Source: Metridium senile (Eukaryota > Cnidaria > Anthozoa > Actiniaria > Metridiidae). Taken from it: a stretch of DNA of 64,000 bases. The position numbers were made by a program, and so were the translations under genes. The notes under the pieces were generated by a model. It saw nothing but the letters and a program-made list of their open reading frames with translations. It did no database searches and was not told the DNA's origin. The stretch covers positions 6,451,961 through 6,515,960 of the forward strand of contig OX459108.1 of NCBI GenBank assembly GCA_949775045.1. The letters run 5' to 3'. Shown here one piece after another: positions 32,742 to 44,175 of the stretch (positions within the stretch are counted from its first letter, which is position 1; the number at the start of each line of letters is the position of its first letter).

Positions 32742-35700
32742 ATGGCTGTGTTCAAGCTCTTGCTAGGGTTGGTTCTGTTTCTGGTTGTTTGTGTATCAGC
32801 AAAGAAATATAGCAATGATTTCACAAATGTAAGTAAATGCATCGAGTTACACTATTTGACTTCAATACAACTATTTCTCATATGTACTTTTAAATTTACT
32901 TTCGCTGTTGGGACTCCTTCTTCTCAGTTCTATTGCTATTATTATCTGTTATGGCTCCTAGTTTTGCTCTTGTTGCTTCTGTTCTTTCTACTTTTTTTAT
33001 GGCTTCTATCATCACTGTTGTCATACAATCTTTCATTCTGAAATTTTATCAATTCTATTATTTCTTCAAGTTGTTTTTATAGCTATTTCTGTGCTTTAAA
33101 ACGCTCAAATTGCTGTAAATGTTTCAAACATTTAATCGATAGTTACTGAATTTAGTTGTTTTATTACTGACACGTTTGAAGCATCGCAGAGGAAACTAGA
33201 ATGAATAGAGGGACAAAAAGACTTCGACAAATTGGTTAATATTTTATTGATCCGATATTGATACATATTAGCAAACTGACCCTATACGTATCCCTGGAGT
33301 TTGTATATATAGCAGGACATGCAATGCGTTAACATAACATCGCCAATAATGTATAATTCATCTCGTTAGAAAATACTTGTTTTTAAATATTTTATTTATA
33401 TTTTCTTCAATATTTATTTTTAGGATCCCGAGTCAAAACCAATTCAAATTGAAGGAAGTGGCACAAATGGAATGGAATTTGATTCAGGTAAATGCTATAA
33501 TGTCTATATTTACAGCCATTTTCGTAAAGGTTGTACAGTCGTATCAAAGATATGCCTATTGTTCTGTTGCAATCTCGACCTGTTGAAAAAAATGCGCGCT
33601 TATCAAAGTCTTTTGTTACTTCTTACCTATAATACCATATAGGGTAATTGCATTGTCTCAAGATTGCATACGGTATCTTTGATACGGTTGAACTATTGAA
33701 ATCCATTTTGACTATTCTGAATCGGTCACGTGTGTCAAAAACTATTAATCTCTGATATTTTATAATATAAACTAATGACAAAATCAGAGTTCTAACAAGT
33801 CAAGCTGAAAATATAACACATTATGGTGTTTAGAATAGTCAAAGTCAAATCTCGCAGTATGACTTATGTTATTAAACTTTGTAGTATATAGCTAATTCAA
33901 TTAACTTCGTCGCTGAAACAAGCCTAAAGCCTAATCTTGAGAGCGAAAGTGGTCATGGGATTTTAAAATTGCATGAGTTTTCAAGATTCCTAAACCGTAA
34001 TTTGTGTTTTTTGTTTCCACTGAGGAACACTTGCAAATACACGTTGAATGTTTTACACGCTTTGCACGCCTCATTCGCCTCGATAAAAGATATCCCACGA
34101 TCCCTTTCGGTCTGACGATTAGGCTTTAGGCATTATAAATCAGCGACAAAGTTAATTGAATTAGCTATATGAATATTGTAGATTATTTATTCTTAAGGGA
34201 TTTTAATGAAACTGGATAATATTTTCTCCAAAGTCGTACATTTTGCATCGAAAATCTCTTTCTAATTACATCCATGCCTTAAATACTTTTTTTGAGACAT
34301 TTAAATATGTCGACTGAATTTAGAGCATTTTGGGTAGAAATAATTAAACAATTTAGCGTAAAGCTTTGACTCTTTTGAATTTGTCGACGACGCTAATTTT
34401 ACAAAAATGCTTGAATTACAAGGTACACCTTTAAGGTGATTGGCTACTTTTGAACGTTCGATTCGAGCCCACGGTTTGCGCGCGCACAAAAACCGCTGAA
34501 TAAAATACAAATTTTTATTTAGGAACCATACACGTTTTGGGCTTCAACAGGGCAAAACCCTCGAATTTTGCGCGGTACTCTATACTTTTGTTATGTTTAA
34601 TTAAAAAACCTAATAAAATCTACGTTATATCAAAGTTTTTCAAAAAGTTAATTTTTCTAACATACAAAAAAATCTATTTTCGTAGTATTTTTTGTCCGAC
34701 TTCATGCGAGTTTTGAAAGCACTGAAAGGACGAAATATGTCAGATCAAGTTATTTCTTTGTCTTTTATTCAAACCATCATGTTGTATTGTAGAATGAATC
34801 ATTACCAGTCATTTGTGCTTGATATAGTATGAAAAAAAAACTATTTTCATATTAGTTGTGATTTTTTCCATATCGCTTCAGTTTTCGCAGGTTTTTCTTC
34901 AAAATCTCGCGCGTAGGCGTTCATTAAATGCTGATTATCTCTGAAATGAGCTCGTGACACTCCATTTTTCTATCCATTTTTGGAATCAGCATTAAATTTC
35001 ACATTAAAAAATCGTAGTTTAAAGAAATGTTTAACATTATTTCCAAAAGTAGCCAATCACCTTAACGCAACCAATTTGTTATATCTGCAAAAAGAGCAAT
35101 ATACTGGCTTTCATTGTCTGCAGTATAATTTATTTTATAATAAACTGTACACAATTACTCTATTCTGATTGGACGAGAGGAGAACGATTAAATTGTAAAT
35201 TGTACTCTGCAGAGTACCAATTAGTTTTTCAGTATATTGTAAATAAAAATTCGCACGTTCTTAAATACAATTTGTAATTAATAGTTACGAGTGATGTTTT
35301 GAAAGTTCAAAATTGGACGATCCTGTGAAGAGAGTCCAATTTGAGAACTTTCAAAACATCACGAGTATCTTTTAATTACAAATTGTACAAGATCAATGCG
35401 ATTTGTTATATATCAGAATCGAGTAATCTTGTACAGTGTAAAAAAGGCTCACGATCTTGTACAGTTTGTAATTAATAGATACTTTTAATGTTTTGAAAGT
35501 TTTCAAAATTGGACATATCTAAATGTTCGACCAACCTTGAAAACTTTTAAAACGTCACTCGTATCTATTTATTACAAATTTTACTCAAGATCGTGCAATT
35601 CCCTGTACTAATTTTCGTAAGTCGTGTTTTTACAATATTCATATCTACCCTTCAAAGTGTATTTACAACTTTGAATTTCAAGGTACAACGAATTACCAAG

Positions 35701-38700
35701 ATGACGATGATGAAGCTACTGATAGTATGTCGGAAAGTGAGAAGAAGAAGTTACTTGAACTTCTCGAAAAGGAAGGACAACCAGGATGGCGCAAAGCTGC
35801 AATTGCAGAGGTATTTTTTAAAACACTCGTAACAAAAATATAACTTTTTCAAATTACATGCAATAACTTATTTTCCCTGCTTTCAATTTTAGTGGTAATT
35901 CTATATACCTTCAAACGAAATTAAAAAAGCAAAACAATGAAAAGCATATATCTAATTTAGTTTACATTGTGGCTAGAAATCGAAAAGAAAAAACATTGAT
36001 CCCGAAGGGGGTAATGTAATGTATCCCATCGTGCTTTTATGCGAGTGACACTTTCAAAGTTTGCTTGAGGATCATGTCCAAAAAGTGAGAAACAAAATTA
36101 AAATACGATTGTGCATCTTGAACCCTTGTAAAATAACTACAATACTCGGGGTTCATAATATCTAGCACCGCTGTACAATTTGACAAAAAGCGCATTTGCG
36201 TTGGGATAATATAGATTTGGAGTAAGTTTAAGTGTGGTTTTTGTTGTTTAGCGGTAGTATTTTTCCGTGCATGGCTTATAATTTTAATTTGCTTGTGTGT
36301 AATTTAGCCTTGTGAAATTTATTATTTCATATTGATACCTTTTGGTCTGAAGATTGAGTTTCAGGATAATGTTTCCATCTAAATATAGTCGGAGCAACAT
36401 TTCGCAGCCTTTTATTGATTTGTTTGTGTGTTTTCTATTTCTTTTACTTGCAATAAAGCGGTTAATTTTTCTTCGCTAAGTAAAGGAAGCCGTCCTTGAT
36501 TGAAAGCAGCCATTTTCCCGCTCTCTGCTTGTGACGTAAGTCATCCAATAATGTTTTAATTATTGGACGATTGACGTACGACCAAATTTGGTAAGCACAT
36601 TAACCCGGCGAAATCGAACAATCATAAACGGAGAAATAATTTGAATAAATATTAATTCAAACTATTGTACTATCAGTTATGCATGTATTAAAATGTTCTC
36701 CAGCATGAGTAGAAGTATTTAATAATATCATCATAATTTACCTACTTTGGAATGGCTCACCTTAAACAACAAATGTTTTTGCTGTAGGCCAAGAAAACTG
36801 GCGAGAAGATGAAAGTTGAGATTGCTGGTAAAAGTAAAGATTTAACAAAGAAGAGCAATTCAGGTATTTGAACAATATATATATATATATTTTTTTTATT
36901 GTTTATTTATTTGTCACAATGATACAATTTTCAACAAATAAAGAGTATATACAGGAGATGGAAGCAGAACTTTAGTCCTAATTGAATATCCTGCTCCTCC
37001 TTAAATATAACTAATAATAGAATTATACGTACAATGCGAAAAATATACTAACAAATACAGTATCTAGTAAAACTATCTCTTCCTCTTTGCTTTTCTTGAG
37101 TTGCATCAGTTGTACATCAGCAGTTTGGTCTTCCACTTGATCTTTTTTTGGCTTGAAATTGAGGTCACTCAGCAAAGCTTCAATTTTGCATGCTGGCCGT
37201 TGGCTCAAAACGAGCTCTTCCGCCCTTTGACAGGTCTTATTTTTCGTCCTGCTGGGTGACATGCCACCCTCCTCACTAACATAATGTTATAGTGGGGAGC
37301 CGGTTTAGTCGCCGACAACCCGACCATGCGGCAGGTGGTACTGGGTAACAATGTTACCAGTAGCAGAGTCGCCAGTAGACCCTGACCTGACTCGTCCAAC
37401 TTTTCAATTATTACTATTATCTTGAAATATTCAAAATATACAGCAAATCTCGTAAAATTCCCACTATTCCAATTCGCAATTGTTAAATTTTCTCAACTGT
37501 GAAGACGATGAGAATTAAAGGCCTGGGTAACTTTTGAACCGGTCGTATTATCCTTTTAGCGGGATAATCATAAGATGACGTCATGTAGAAGCGCAGGCAT
37601 GATACCAAGACTACCACTACTATCACTTTAGTTGCAATAAATAATGCTGGGAGGTTCCTCGTTTGTTTGTACGTAGTTGTTAAAAATAAAAGTGATGTTA
37701 ATTGACTGTTTTTAATTATCTTTCAGAACTCCCCACAGCACTTATATCTAAAGTCCAAAGCAAGATGTCTTTATTCGAAGGTCCATTGGCAAAAAGTGTA
37801 AAAGGCTCCATTTCAGGCCTGACGAAGAAATGGTCCAGTCTAGACGATGATCAAAGAGATGGTATCGCAGGAACACTTGGGGTCATATCAAGCAACATCG
37901 AAAAGTTTGCAGGGGCCAGAGACAATCCCGTCGGAGCAATACAAGGAGCCATCGATATCATTGGTTCGATAGCGAGTAACTTTGGACCGAAAGGCCAATT
38001 GATTAGCATGGGACTTGGCTTTGTCTCTGCCTTATTGGGCTTGTTTGGTAAGGGTCCAAAGCCAAAACCCTTAGATCAAATTGTCAGAGAGGAAATAAAC
38101 CAAGCCTTGTCTGAATATCGTGACCAGGAACTTGCCGATAAGGCAAAAGGTTTGGTAACAGCATTTGGTTCTTCGAAGGCATACTTGGATGGTGTTGCAT
38201 CTTCTGGAAAACTATTGGGCGTAGATGAGATGCAGATTGCTTCATCTAGAGTTCCTATGACTCAGGGATCAATGTTCATGGGTGAGCTGTTGACAGTGAT
38301 CAGTGACATGTTTTCAAAGAACAAGCAGGAGGATGCTACGAAGTGCATCAAATATTGTGAGCTCTATGCTCAGCTCACTGCAATACGAGACATGATACTT
38401 ACACAGTTTATATCCTTGGCCTCTGACGACAAACTGCTTGAAGCTGACGTATTGGGGCTAATAGGATACAGAAAGAATTTTCGACTTGGAGCAAAGATTA
38501 TCTTCGAAAAACTTTATACTGTAGACTATGGCAGCATGATTTTACCTTATTTTGATCCAGACATCAGTGTGACAACCGACGCTTACGCCACTTCTGTCTT
38601 GAATTTGGGAAAGTACGATCGATCATTGGCTGGGTTATATTGTCTTCAGGCATCTAATAAGTATGACCTTGATTGGCAGAGAAAGTATAGTATCTTCAAG

Positions 38701-40692
38701 TTGGATGGTAAACCTTATGTTACGATAGCAAGTCGAAGTAACGACAATTGCTACTGGAAACTTGTACCTCACGGAAGCAACACCTACAGCATCGTAAACA
38801 AATACAAGTGTGACCAAAAGTACGATTATTGTGGTGCGATGCTATCGTGGGACGGAGTGGATGGCACTGGCTATGTAAACATCGACCATAAAGACCCGAT
38901 ATTGTGGGAAATAAATGGTTTTAACTATAGGAGGTAAGAGTCTTCAACTACAATACGTAAAAGTGATCTCGCGGGCTTATTCAATCACACACGGACATTA
39001 ACACCCGTGTCTTAGGTACCTCAATGTTATCCAAATACACTCGTCTAAATTTCCAATTTCAACTTATTCCCCAAGAAAATTGTTTGGGGAAAACCGATTG
39101 TGGCATTACCAAGTCACCTAATCATAAACATATGACTGCAGGCGGTATTGATTTATTGTGCATCTTTTTTATAGGATTAGAAGCAAATGGGGCTGTAATT
39201 CTGGTAACTCTTATTGCAATAAAGAGCTAAGGATGTTAACAAGAACAAAATGGAACGGCAATATAATGATACCTTCGAAAATGTCTTTGTCTGTTGGTCA
39301 GCTGGCTGCAAGCGATGGAAAATACTACTGGAGGCTACGAAAGGTGAGTTTTGCTGACTTTCATAAATGTTTTGTGGTACATTTTATGACTGGCTAATTC
39401 AATTACGGATGTCGAAGAAGAGAAACCTAAAAACTAATCTTAAGACCGAAAATGATCACAGGATATATACCACCCAGGCCAATGAGTTGAGTGAAACATT
39501 TATCATGCCCCCCCCCCCCCCCCAAAAAAACACAGAAATAACGGTTCAGACATATTAAACCCTTGTGATAGACTGAAAATCCCATGACCCTTTTGGGTTA
39601 TTAGACTTTCGGCTTTTTCAGCAACAACTGTACTGGAATTAGTTATATAGAAAATACAGAAAGTTAAAGTCAGTAAAAGTTCTCAACATTTCTTACGAGC
39701 GGACGATCTGTATGGGATATGCAGTGGATGGTCGAACACTAGTCACTGGATATGTCGGACGTCTCGCACACATTGGACACGAATATTGTATAATGCTTAT
39801 GAATTCCAACATAAGTTCTTTCATGTTTTACTAAAATTGTCAACATAAAAGTAAATCTGGCCGAGAAAATTATTGTTGAAATTTATACGCAAATCAGCAC
39901 GAATCTGTGTATGGGATGTATATTTGAGAGCATCCTGAATATGACCAGAACACTATAAGAGACAAACGTAAAAAAATGTTAATAATGAATCCTGACTGCA
40001 ATTTCAGAATTCTTAATACTATAAGAGGTTCTTTTTTGAATTTTTGACATTTGATTTTTTTTTTTTTTTAACCATTTAAAGAACTCGCAGAATGTGTTTT
40101 ATTGAATTAAAAACTCGGTTATAATTTATTGAAGAAGTTTGTACTTTATTAAATACTGATCCTTTGTTTTCAATATTACGTGAAAATGCTTACAAAAAAT
40201 AAAGTACAAGACTGGAATAGTTCCATAGTTTTAACCAACTCGATACTCTTTAAGTAAAGTTCATATTTTTGTTTTTGATTCAGCGAACCTAGAGCTGCTT
40301 GAAGTGTTTCTTACCCAAGGTAAGGGAATAATCAAATTTGCGTAAACACAATGCAACTCCTTTCGGTCGTGCAATTGCCGTTTGCCATTCACTCGGTCAG
40401 CCCGTTTTGAAATACATGTATACAAAGAAATATAGAGACAATACAAGCTAGACCGGTTGAGCATTTCAATACGTATTGGCATACATATAAACGTACATTT
40501 AATTAATAAACTTACAAACTATGATGTCCTTGTTTTTTATAAAAGACTCTGCAAGATGACTTGTTTAATAGAATATGATACTGAATAGAACTTTATTTTT
40601 TTGCAGATGTCTTCGCTGGATATGATGCATTACTAAAGACTGGATATTACGAGTTCTTACAGAATTGTTTAGAGTTTAACTTAGGCAAATAA
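32742..40692 (+). CDS. Toxin gene 1: jellyfish-toxin-like secreted pore-forming protein, multi-exon
   Basis: Model exons: 32742-32828 (signal peptide, LLLGLVLFLVVCVSA), 33424-33487, 35683-35810 (acidic DDDDE stretch), 36788-36863, 37727-38933 (main domain), 39175-39343, and less surely 39700-39787, 40284-40319 and 40607-40692. The total of 1941 nt is 646 codons plus stop. Exons 1-6 have good GT-AG sites and matching phases. The main exon has amphipathic helices and a glycine-rich hydrophobic segment at about residues 204-226, as in cubozoan toxins, whose N-terminal part resembles Cry toxin domain I; such proteins insert into membranes of target cells after nematocyst discharge. The C-terminal part (from about residue 420) has repeated aromatic motifs (CYWKL, ILWEI, YYWRL), suggesting a beta-trefoil-like domain. 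The acidic segment between signal and main domain may be a propeptide. It is longer than the usual family length of about 450. The family call is by recognition only. Confidence 0.7.
33889..34168. mobile_element. MITE in intron 2, unit 1 only
   Basis: TAGCTAATTCAATTAACTT at the left end is mirrored by AAGTTAATTGAATTAGCTA at the right, with further pairing inward (GCCTAAAGCCTAATC / GATTAGGCTTTAGGC). Units 2 and 3 lack it. A diverged relative lies in intron 6 at 39388-39648. Confidence 0.8.
34431..35066. mobile_element. TTAA-flanked MITE in intron 2, unit 1
   Basis: TTAAGGTGATTGGCTACTTT is repeated in inverted orientation at the right end (the 22-bp match is perfect). TTAA at both outer ends fits the piggyBac-type target duplication. 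No transposase is encoded. Confidence 0.75.
35268..35594. repeat. Two tandem hairpins in intron 2, unit 1
   Basis: Palindromes at about 35268-35390 and 35450-35594 share ACAATTTGTAATTAATAG and GTTTTGAAAGTT with inverted partners. They are related to each other. Counterparts lie at about 49388-49710 and 63625-63947. Confidence 0.7.
36875..37400. repeat. Short (AT)n and retroelement-like fragment in intron 4, unit 1
   Basis: About eight AT dinucleotides are followed by a segment whose minus strand has short open frames (a Lys/Glu-rich 79-residue frame near 37262-37023, and a Ser/Thr/Leu-rich one upstream). It resembles a fragment of a non-LTR element 5' region, but I could not identify the family. 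Confidence 0.4.
37727..38933 (+). CDS. Toxin gene 1 main exon (exon 5)
   Basis: A 1207-bp exon entering in phase 1 after TTTCAG and ending at a GAG|GTAAGA donor in phase 2; the TAA just past the donor is intronic. It encodes the helical pore-forming part with hydrophobic GQLISMGLGFVSALLGLFG, the charged IVREEINQAL helix, a Cys pair (KCIKYC), and the start of the C-terminal beta-rich part. An in-frame ATG at 37702 is upstream of the acceptor and is not the real start. Confidence 0.85.
39175..39343 (+). CDS. Toxin gene 1 exon 6 (beta-rich repeat)
   Basis: A 169-bp exon with TTTTTTATAG acceptor and GGTGAG donor, in phase with exon 5. It carries CNSGNSYC and YYWRL, echoing the KCDQKYDYC and CYWKL/ILWEI motifs of the preceding exon, as expected for repeated units of one C-terminal domain. 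Confidence 0.8.
39388..39648. mobile_element. Diverged MITE of the same family in intron 6, unit 1
   Basis: The ends GGCTAATTCAATTACGGATG and CTGTACTGGAATTAGTTATA correspond to those of the element at 33889. A C-tract of about 15 bp lies inside. A counterpart lies in unit 2 (about 53545-53782). Confidence 0.6.
39700..40692 (+). CDS. Toxin gene 1 putative exons 7-9 and stop
   Basis: Exons 39700-39787, 40284-40319 and 40607-40692 are proposed because exon 6 leaves in phase 0, exon 7 enters 0 and leaves 1, exon 8 enters and leaves 1, and exon 9 ends at a TAA at 40692. Exons 8 and 9 have good CAG acceptors and exon 8 a GTAAGG donor. Exon 7 has a weak GTATAA donor and its acceptor lies beside a copy-specific deletion. 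The alternative is direct splicing from exon 6 to 40607, which would give only nine more residues. RNA evidence is needed to choose. Confidence 0.45.
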
Positions 40693-40693
40693 A
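40688..40693 (+). terminator. Polyadenylation signal overlapping the stop codon of toxin gene 1
   Basis: AATAAA lies across the putative TAA at 40690-40692, so the 3' UTR would be very short. The same arrangement occurs in gene 2. Confidence 0.45.
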
Positions 40694-40753
40694 ATGAACA
40701 TGAATTAAATGTTTCCTTGTATTCACTTCTATACCTTTAAACTTATTTCGTAT

Positions 40754-41072
40754 TATCATATGATCCGTATTTTTCCCGGCGCACGCTCTTAAGAAAACCT
40801 TCGGAAAAAGTTACGTGATGGGGTCCGAACGGATTTTTTCACCTGGTCCGTACAAACACGTACGGACCCGCTACTCGAAACATCACAACAAAAATGGCGC
40901 GCGCCGGGCAAAATACGGGTCATATGATAAAAAACTTATTGACTGAGTTAGGTCGTGCCTTACGGGAAAATATTTGGCTCTTGGTCATTTGTACTTACCT
41001 GGCTGCGCTTGGTCCGTACGTCGTGACCGCCAGCCAAATATTTTCCCGTACGGCCCTCTCACTCAGTCATAT
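40754..41072. mobile_element. Adjacent palindromic MITEs downstream of toxin gene 1
   Basis: The first (40754-40930) pairs ATCATATGATCCGTATTTTT-CCCGGCGC with GCGCCGGGCAAAATACGGGT-CATATGAT and has an inner hairpin at TCCGTAC...GTACGGA. The second (about 40934-41072) pairs GACTGAGTTAGGTCGTGCC and ACGGGAAAATATTTGGCT with their complements. The copy in unit 2 is at 54991-55309. Confidence 0.7.
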
Positions 41073-41991
41073 AAGTACTTACTTATTCCAAAACAACCAT
41101 TATATAACATTCCACTAGACGCCAACGTCAACTTGGAATAAAAGCTGGTAACAAGCGGTTTCTGAGTCATGGTGATTACGTATTTATCACATAAATTTTT
41201 TCTATTGCATGCTTTAGTTAATTGGCTCTTTAACAATGCACACAATGTATGGAGCATGCGTTTAGAGCAAGCTGACTTTTGAATTTGTTTTAATTAGCTA
41301 TAAAGACATACGGTTTGCGCGGCTGCTAGCGCTTGAAGAAAATGATATTTGGACTGCTCCTTCGACAGTTGTTTATTGTGTGAAATTTTCGTATGTTACC
41401 AAAGAAATGCTCGATCTCTTAGCAGTATGTATATCTTTTTGGCCCTTTTAGCATGTTTGTAGTCGTTGTGCAGTGAATTTTTAAATTTAGTTGCTTATTA
41501 GTAAGTTGTGTAGGCATTTTCAAAATGGTTTATGGTGACTCATAGAAAACCTCCACATCATGCGGTGTGATATAATGAAATTGAATTAGTGAATGATATG
41601 AATGATTATCGTTTCTGAATGAATTTTTGTTACTCGATGCCTGGTTAGAGATATATACAGTCATTTGAAAAAACGTTGTCGCCGACCGGTTTTGCGAATA
41701 CGCGACTAGACCTAAAAAGGATTATGGGTAGAAATCACTGAAGCAATTAGCTGCATATATTATCAACATCTTGAGATCTCAGTGCCTTGCTTCTATAAGA
41801 TTTACGCTGGCTATTGATTTGGATGACACAAAACCTTTGTATGAAAACTGAAGTAGTAGCTATTTACTTGTCGATATCTCCACGTCTATACAACGGTTTA
41901 ATTCTTTGCACGCAAAGGCACACATTCATTTATGTACTCGCTCTATTTCAGCATATTCTTTAGCGCGTGCTAAAAATAAAAATGTATTGCT

Positions 41992-42221
41992 TCAGTGATT
42001 TTTACCCATACTCCCGCTTGAGCTAGTCGCGTAGTCGAGGAGCCGGTAAGCAACAAATGACTGTATTTCGTGACCACCACCAAACGTTGGGCCATAGTCT
42101 GTGCTGGAATAAACAGCTTTCTGTTTTCTTGCACTGACCAGCTCTACTTTCTTTGGTTGATATCCATTGTTCCCATACAAGTGGAATAAAAACGATTTGC
42201 TTGAGTACGAGTAGCCACCAC
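41992..42221 (-). pseudogene. TLDc-domain exon fragment, unit 1
   Basis: On the minus strand, after a TTGTTAG acceptor-like site, the frame encodes GGYSYSSKSFLFHLYGNNGY and later YGPTFGGGHEI. These are typical of the TLDc domain found in many cnidarian and other eukaryotic proteins. After GHEI the sequence no longer fits the family and no good donor is seen. No other exons are evident nearby, so it is probably a captured or broken exon. It lies antisense, about 1.3 kb downstream of toxin gene 1. Confidence 0.65.
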
Positions 42222-42321
42222 CTAACAAGGAAGTATTCATGGTCAAACAAGCAAACGAATGACCAAACGAATGAATCGAACGAACTCGCGAACGAACAAA
42301 TTCAGCAACAACAAAAAACAA

Positions 42322-43289
42322 ACATCGGCATTACACTATACTATGTGCTAATGTCTCGACTACTTGTTGCGAGGAAGCGATTTCCGACAAGAACAGGACT
42401 GCACTTTGATTCCCTTTGCGTACATATTGCGGGTCACGTGCAGCGATTTTGCTTATTTGCATATTATTATCCGAACGCCTGTAATTATTTATGCTAATTA
42501 ACTTTGAGAAATTACAAAGAACAATGTTAAATTCGTACTTTCCATTCTCGCGAACAAGAACGAAAAAGCGCCAGGTAAAATAGAACTTAAAAAATAAAAG
42601 TAATAATACAACGATAGTTTTGTTTTTTTCTCTCTTTACCTCTTAGCTCTTGATCGATATACCGATTTCATTTGAGTGAATATAGTGTCGAAATTAAATG
42701 GCGTCCTCTTGTATGGAAAGTATGATAATGGATGAAGAAATGCCATTGTGTGGCTTCGTATGCCCCTTTAAAAAAGTTAACATCGGACATTTGATGTACA
42801 TTTACGACTTAAAATAAGTCCTGGATTGTTTTCTTTCGAATTTGAATGTAACATTTGACTTCTGAAATATCTATGCAGTCACTGTGTATGCGATTTTTGC
42901 CTGTAAAATTCTACATCGATAAACACGTGATCAAGAAACGAGTCAAAGGTACCATCATTTCCGGCAATCAACCTCTTGGTGATAAAACAACTTGTTTTTC
43001 GTTGATAAATGTAAGTATGTTAGGGAGCACATATATACAAATCTAATTGTATTTGATTGAAACTGCCGTTCAAGTCGTTAAAACAGTCGTTAGAATTTTG
43101 CCGGCTATTTGGATACCGTGACCGTGGTCAAGATATCATAAAAAGCCACCCGCCCGCGGAACCAATCAAATTGCAGGATTTGACAGGATACCGTCCGCTC
43201 ACGCACAAAAAAAAAAAAAAAAATACCGTTATTCTAACACATGCTCTGATTTTGAATTTAAGACCTGCATTTGCCAAGTTAGTCATTTA
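42322..43289. other. Gene-free stretch before the unit junction
   Basis: No exon or RNA was recognised. A poly-A run of about 18 bp lies near 43206, with the same length in unit 2 (near 57443). Confidence 0.5.
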
Positions 43290-43524
43290 CACCTACTTGC
43301 AGTAAGGTTGTCATACAAAAATATACATTTGTTATAAAGAAAATAGAACATTTGTGATTTAGTACGATAGGAATTGATTAAAAGACAAAAGAAGATCACT
43401 TAAGCTGAACTCTCTCTTTTGTCTTTTAATTAATTCCTTTCCACTAAATCACAAATGTTCTATTTTCTTTGTGAAATTAAAATGTTCTATTTTGTATGAC
43501 AACCTTATTGCAAGTAGCTAGGTG
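43290..43524. repeat. Palindrome at the unit 1/unit 2 junction
   Basis: Arms of about 110 bp pair CACCTACTTGCAGTAAGG, AATAGAACATTTGTGATTTA and GATTAAAAGACAAAAGA with their near-complements. Its right end lies at the exact base where homology with the start of unit 1 begins. Confidence 0.85.
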
Positions 43525-43670
43525 TACACACATATTTGAGAGTTTTGAAATTTTGAAATATCAATGCACATTTATTTGAGATTTTAGACACACACTAAAA
43601 GTCTTAAATTCTTAAAACTTAAGGAATTGACTATTCTAACCTTTAATTAACGCAAATGAAATCTTGCGAA

Positions 43671-43748
43671 TTGATCCTACCGAGCCTCGAACCCTCAACC
43701 CTTCGCATCTTACAGTCCGTTCACTTACCACTATGCTATCAGGTATTT
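43671..43748 (-). repeat. tRNA-derived SINE fragment A, unit 2
   Basis: Same box A-like and box B-like arrangement as at 29686, with a few substitutions in the anticodon-arm region. Confidence 0.6.
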
Positions 43749-43882
43749 CGTTGACAATAAAGGAATTTTAAGAAGCTTTATCTCAGCACAGCTATTGTTC
43801 GACGTTAATTTGATGCAAATATAAATTACTCGATATAAATTAAATCCGATTATTTGAGTTCCTATTTCCAGAAATTTTGCAT

Positions 43883-44175
43883 TGAAACAATAAAAGATGG
43901 GGTAATGGGGTTAACTGACAACTGACAAATGGCCAAAAATGCCACTGACAACTGACAAACGAGTCTATTTTGTACTGACAACTGACATTCAAAATAGTAA
44001 CTGACAACTGACTTATTTTGTTTCTCATTAAAAATGTAGAGATCGTGACAGATAGAATCGTAAAGATTCGTTAGCCTGTGTACAGCCGTCCCCACCCCTC
44101 TCCTCCTTCTTAGGGACGTCTTATTGCTAAAACAACTGACACTAGGAACCCCTCCCCCCATTACCACCCTCATAA
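43883..44175. mobile_element. MITE insertion present in units 2 and 3 only
   Basis: Relative to unit 1 (near 29905) about 285 bp are added. The ends GATGGGGTAATGGGG and CCCCCCATTACCACCC are inverted. The interior has four copies of ACTGACAACTGAC. ATAAAA lies at both borders and may be a target duplication. Confidence 0.65.

Larger units (their letters stand above)
29551..43524. repeat. Segmental tandem duplication, unit 1
   Basis: Homology with unit 2 starts at TACACACATATTTGAGAG (29551 and 43525). The unit is 13,974 bp. It contains two SINE fragments, a VNTR, toxin gene 1 and the TLDc fragment. Its 5' half (to about 37 kb) differs from unit 2 by several indels of tens to hundreds of bases, while its 3' half is almost identical. 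Confidence 0.9.

Noticed and set aside
37702..37726. ATG at 37702 as start of a 411-residue single-exon toxin
   Set aside because: A TTTCAG acceptor at 37726 and four phase-matched upstream exons with a signal peptide explain the 5' end better; the stop at the end of that frame is also just beyond a consensus donor.
39024..39230. 68-codon frame after the toxin main exon
   Set aside because: It covers intron 5 and exon 6 in a different frame from the one that joins exon 5 and exon 6.
40607..40640. Direct splice of exon 6 to 40607 giving a short tail
   Set aside because: Not excluded, but it leaves the phase-matched exons 8 and 9 unexplained, so it was kept only as the alternative.
42153..42497. 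114-codon plus-strand frame with NEQ-rich stretch
   Set aside because: It is antisense to the TLDc fragment and low complexity.
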